Positions 61,711 to 64,000 of a stretch of DNA of 64,000 nucleotides are shown here, piece by piece. The notes beneath the pieces were generated by a model. The model worked only from the letters and a program-made list of their open reading frames with translations. It had not been told where the DNA came from and searched no databases. How positions within the stretch are numbered: the first letter of the stretch is position 1; each line of letters starts with the position of its first letter. The translations under genes were made by a program, and so were the position numbers. Source of the DNA: Prosopis cineraria (taxonomy: Eukaryota; Streptophyta; Magnoliopsida; Fabales; Fabaceae); NCBI RefSeq assembly GCF_029017545.1, contig NW_026555345.1:25705955-25769954 (forward strand). Direction: 5' to 3'.

Positions 61711-61830
61711 TTTTTGTTTCCTCTGAAATCTCAATCTTTTTAAGTTTTTTTTTAAAAGAAAAAATGCATGATTCACATGATCATACAAACTCATGAACCA
61801 ACTTACAAGTATATATCCATCAAATCAGCT

Positions 61831-61838
61831 TATAAATA
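61831..61838 (+). promoter_or_regulatory. TATA box of BBI gene 61912
   Basis: TATAAATA in context CAGCTTATAAATAACTC, 74-81 bp before the ATG. The leader word CACTTCACAAG follows, and a (CA)n tract at about 61889-61909 sits just before the start. Confidence 0.75.
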
Positions 61839-61911
61839 ACTCTCCTTGCCGCTCACCATCACTTCACAAGAACCACTCATCAACGCAGACACACACACAC
61901 ACACACACAGA

Positions 61912-62250
61912 ATGGGTTTCAGCAAGATAGGTCTGGTGTTGTTCCTGGTGGCGGCGGCCATCACTGCAGCTGCAGAGGCTCGCTTCGACGTAAACACCGT
62001 CGTGGCTCAGGCGTTGATGGGCGGCGAACGGAACTACATGGTCAAGTCCACCACAACAGCCTGCTGTGACAACTGCGCTTGCACCAAGTCAATCCCACCA
62101 AAATGCAAGTGCAATGATATATTGCCAGAAAATTGCCACTCTGCTTGTAAGAATTGTATCTGTAATTTCAAATATCCTCGCACGTGCGTCTGCACGGATA
62201 TCACCAACTTCTGCTACGACTCTTGCTCTTCTGCTGCTAAACCTAACTAG
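61912..62250 (+). CDS. Bowman-Birk protease inhibitor, 112 aa, atypical second head
   Basis: Start chosen at 61912 because it aligns with other copies and follows the TATA box at normal distance; an in-frame ATG at 61846 falls within the leader and is less likely. The signal peptide (residues 1-23) is Ala-rich and ends Ala-Glu-Ala before Arg24-Phe-Asp. All 14 cysteines lie between Cys51 and Cys105. Site one is Lys59-Ser60 in a loop ending Ile-Pro-Pro-Lys. Site two is Phe86-Lys87 in Cys-Asn-Phe-Lys-Tyr-Pro-Arg-Thr-Cys: P1 Phe suggests chymotrypsin, but Lys at P1' replaces the usual small Ser/Thr. The inter-head linker is seven residues (Asn-Asp-Ile-Leu-Pro-Glu-Asn), one longer than in all other copies here. 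Confidence 0.93.
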   Translation: MGFSKIGLVLFLVAAAITAAAEARFDVNTVVAQALMGGERNYMVKSTTTACCDNCACTKSIPPKCKCNDILPENCHSACKNCICNFKYPRTCVCTDITNFCYDSCSSAAKPN

Positions 62251-62370
62251 CTAGCACCCGATTTCTGAGAATATGTCTCTAGCATCAATAATAATCAATG
62301 GTGTCTTCTTGTCTCATGTGTAAACAAAGCCTATACTATTTATGGCTTTGTTATGTGTCTAATCTCATTA

Positions 62371-62450
62371 AATAAAATATCTTGTGCCTTGCATGCACGT
62401 GCAGTTTGCTTCTTGCAAACTCGTTGCTTGCAGGCTCATGATCTTGCTTT
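62371..62450 (+). terminator. 3'-end region of BBI gene 61912
   Basis: AATAAA at 62371-62376, TTGTGCCTTGCATGC, palindrome AGTTTGC (62403-62409) / GCAAACT (62415-62421), then GCTTGCAGGCTCATGATC. Confidence 0.78.
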
Positions 62451-63110
62451 ATAACCATGCTTATTCTTTTCTTATTGGAAATTCATTGCTTGTAGCTTAT
62501 TGTAAGTTTTATATTAAAGTAAAAAACTATTCAAAATATGAAAAATAAATTACATTTAACCTGGACCATCCAATTTTAACTAGTGGCTTGGGGGCTTAGG
62601 TGATTCAATGGCAGCATACTTTTTGGACAACCAAAAGGTCAAGGATTCAAACGCTCCGAAGCTCTGGTAGCCGGCTGCGGCAGTTCGACCGCCAGTATTG
62701 GAGCTTCGACAACAATGATCCTTTTTCTTTAAAAAAAAAAAACCAGATATATGAGTAATTGCATCATTTCAATGAAAAATTTAACTATAATGAAGGTCAC
62801 TGGGCCTGCAGAATACTATAAAATTCCACTGTGTGGAAATTTTGTGCTTCTGTGAAAGGCCTTGCTTATGATTACCCTTTTAATAAAGTTATTTTATTAT
62901 TTTTTAACTTTTATAATTTTCTTTTAACTTTTTAATTATATCTTTTTTAAAAAATGAGGAGAAAAAGATAGGTCATTCAATTATCTTTTTAAAATAAGAA
63001 TAAAATAGAAAAAAAATATTTTAACTTTTGGGAAACATCTTATAATGATAATTGATAATTGTTTTGAGGGACTCAAACCAAATTAAGAATCAAATGTATC
63101 CCAAACTTTT
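62451..63110. other. Spacer with possible transposon fragment
   Basis: No gene. The stretch 62585-62730 has GC-rich words (CCGAAGCTCTGGTAGCCGG, CAAGGATTCAAACG) loosely similar to the arms of the foldback element at 46714-48008. Confidence 0.4.
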
Positions 63111-63111
63111 A

Positions 63112-63245
63112 ACCTTGCATATGTCAAATCTATTACCTTGTACACTAAGCTTATCACCTTACATACTAATTCTATGACCTTGCATTCACGTGCAGTTTGC
63201 TTTCCACAAACTCGTTGCTTGCAGGCGCTCATGATCTTGTTTTAT
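63112..63245 (+). repeat. Orphan BBI 3' tail with short tandem repeat
   Basis: The stretch 63177-63245 repeats the tail of the gene at 61912 (CACGTGCAGTTTGCTT, CAAACTCGTTGCTTGCAGG, CTCATGATCTTG) at an offset of about 785 bp, with the palindrome partly mutated. It is preceded by four imperfect 21-23 bp units beginning ACCTTGCAT, ACCTTGTAC, ACCTTACAT and ACCTTGCAT (63112, 63135, 63156, 63177). No coding sequence is attached. Confidence 0.7.
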
Positions 63246-63249
63246 ATAG

Positions 63250-64000
63250 GGCGTCCTTTGTTCTTGCATTGTCTTATTGCAAACTGGTTAAAAATTCGAC
63301 TCATTATCATCATATCATCTTCTCATCAATGTAAGTTGCAGAAATAAAATTATCGGGGAGAGATTCATTGCACATAAAACTATTATTAATTTTTTTTCTT
63401 TTGAATAGTACGAGAAACATTTTCATTCAGAATATAAAACGAAGAACACCAGTGCTGTCAATAAACACACAAAACAAATACCAAACAGACACAAAAACAA
63501 AACAAAACAACCCAAAACCCATGCTCACTTGATGGGCGGCTTAGGAAACAAAATAAAGTTAAATTATTATTAATATTATTGTTGTCATTGGCTGAAGTGG
63601 ATGGACCAGTCCCGTACTAATAAAATAGTGGGGGACCGAAGCAATTACAAATCTTAGGATTTGGGTTTAGGGTTCCATAGTTTTCACATAGTTTTCCCCC
63701 TCTTTGTCGTAGGATTCCATTTTAATCTCTTCTAATTACAAATCTAATCTTTTTTTTTTTTGTTGCTACTTATTGCTTGGGGAGGGACTGCGCAAAGATT
63801 TTCTTATTCATCAACTCAGGATGCATGGGCCATAACGGTACCTGTATTGTTTACTTAAATTGATTAAGTGCAAAAATTATAAGAATATGATTATTTTATT
63901 TCTGTATTTTCAATTAAGTGAAAAATTTGTAATTCTTTTGCATAAGCTCCCATATCACAGGCTGTTGACCCAAATTAATTAATCCTCAAATATATGATCT
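63250..64000. other. Spacer with no gene seen
   Basis: No coding region, RNA gene or clear repeat recognised up to the window edge. Confidence 0.5.

Noticed and set aside
61846..61911. Longer start for BBI gene 61912
   Set aside because: The upstream ATG is only about 10 bp after the TATA box, so it is probably not in the mRNA; the extra residues come from the (CA)n leader.

Overview
The window is AT-rich, intron-poor, repeat-dense plant nuclear DNA. Its only recognisable host genes are small, single-exon Bowman-Birk serine protease inhibitor (BBI, Pfam PF00228 / MEROPS I12) genes of the dicot double-headed type. That family and its tandem amplification suggest a legume (Fabaceae). The species cannot be fixed from the sequence alone. 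No rRNA, tRNA, CRISPR array, bacterial operon or organellar gene was seen.

Layout. 0-5 kb: AT-rich spacer with MITEs. 5.08-5.57 kb: two tandem BBI 5' ends; the second is broken just after its signal peptide by transposon-like sequence. 10.7-16.7 kb: an inverted (minus-strand) BBI subcluster with a 3'-end relic, one open but divergent gene (13156-13506) and a truncated pseudogene (16441-16650). A complete non-autonomous hAT element lies between the last two. 17-20 kb: a retrotransposon trace and a second, decayed hAT copy. 20.7-27.3 kb: two closely related plus-strand BBI genes (21043, 25297) in a duplication of about 4.1-4.2 kb, with a BBI 3'-end relic between them. 27.4-46.6 kb: gene-free tandem array of about 7.3 kb units (two full, one deleted) built from sequence that elsewhere flanks BBI genes. 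46.7-48.0 kb: a long palindromic foldback element. 50.2, 55.6 and 61.9 kb: three more plus-strand BBI genes, separated by spacer, a decayed copy of the array sequence (57.1-60.1 kb) and a LINE relic. About 63.2 kb: an orphan BBI 3' tail.

Together the window holds six open BBI genes (five with all 14 cysteines, one with 13) and at least five BBI relics. The open genes encode a secreted precursor: a signal peptide, a short N-terminal segment beginning Arg-Phe-Asp or similar, and one double-headed inhibitor domain. The first reactive site is Lys-Ser in five of six genes. The second site varies: Leu-Ile, Arg-Ser, Leu-Ser (twice), Leu-Thr, Phe-Lys. The set therefore probably covers trypsin- plus chymotrypsin/elastase-like specificities. 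Most copies share a TATA-box/5' leader and a 3' tail with a small palindrome downstream of AATAAA.

The most noteworthy signals are loss of the ancestral start codon in two genes, a local 9-nt repeat that remodels the first reactive loop of the minus-strand gene, BBI-flank modules amplified without BBI genes, and insertions datable by empty sites in sister repeats. I see no convincing new multi-gene system. All similarity statements come from reading the sequence by eye, not from computed alignments.
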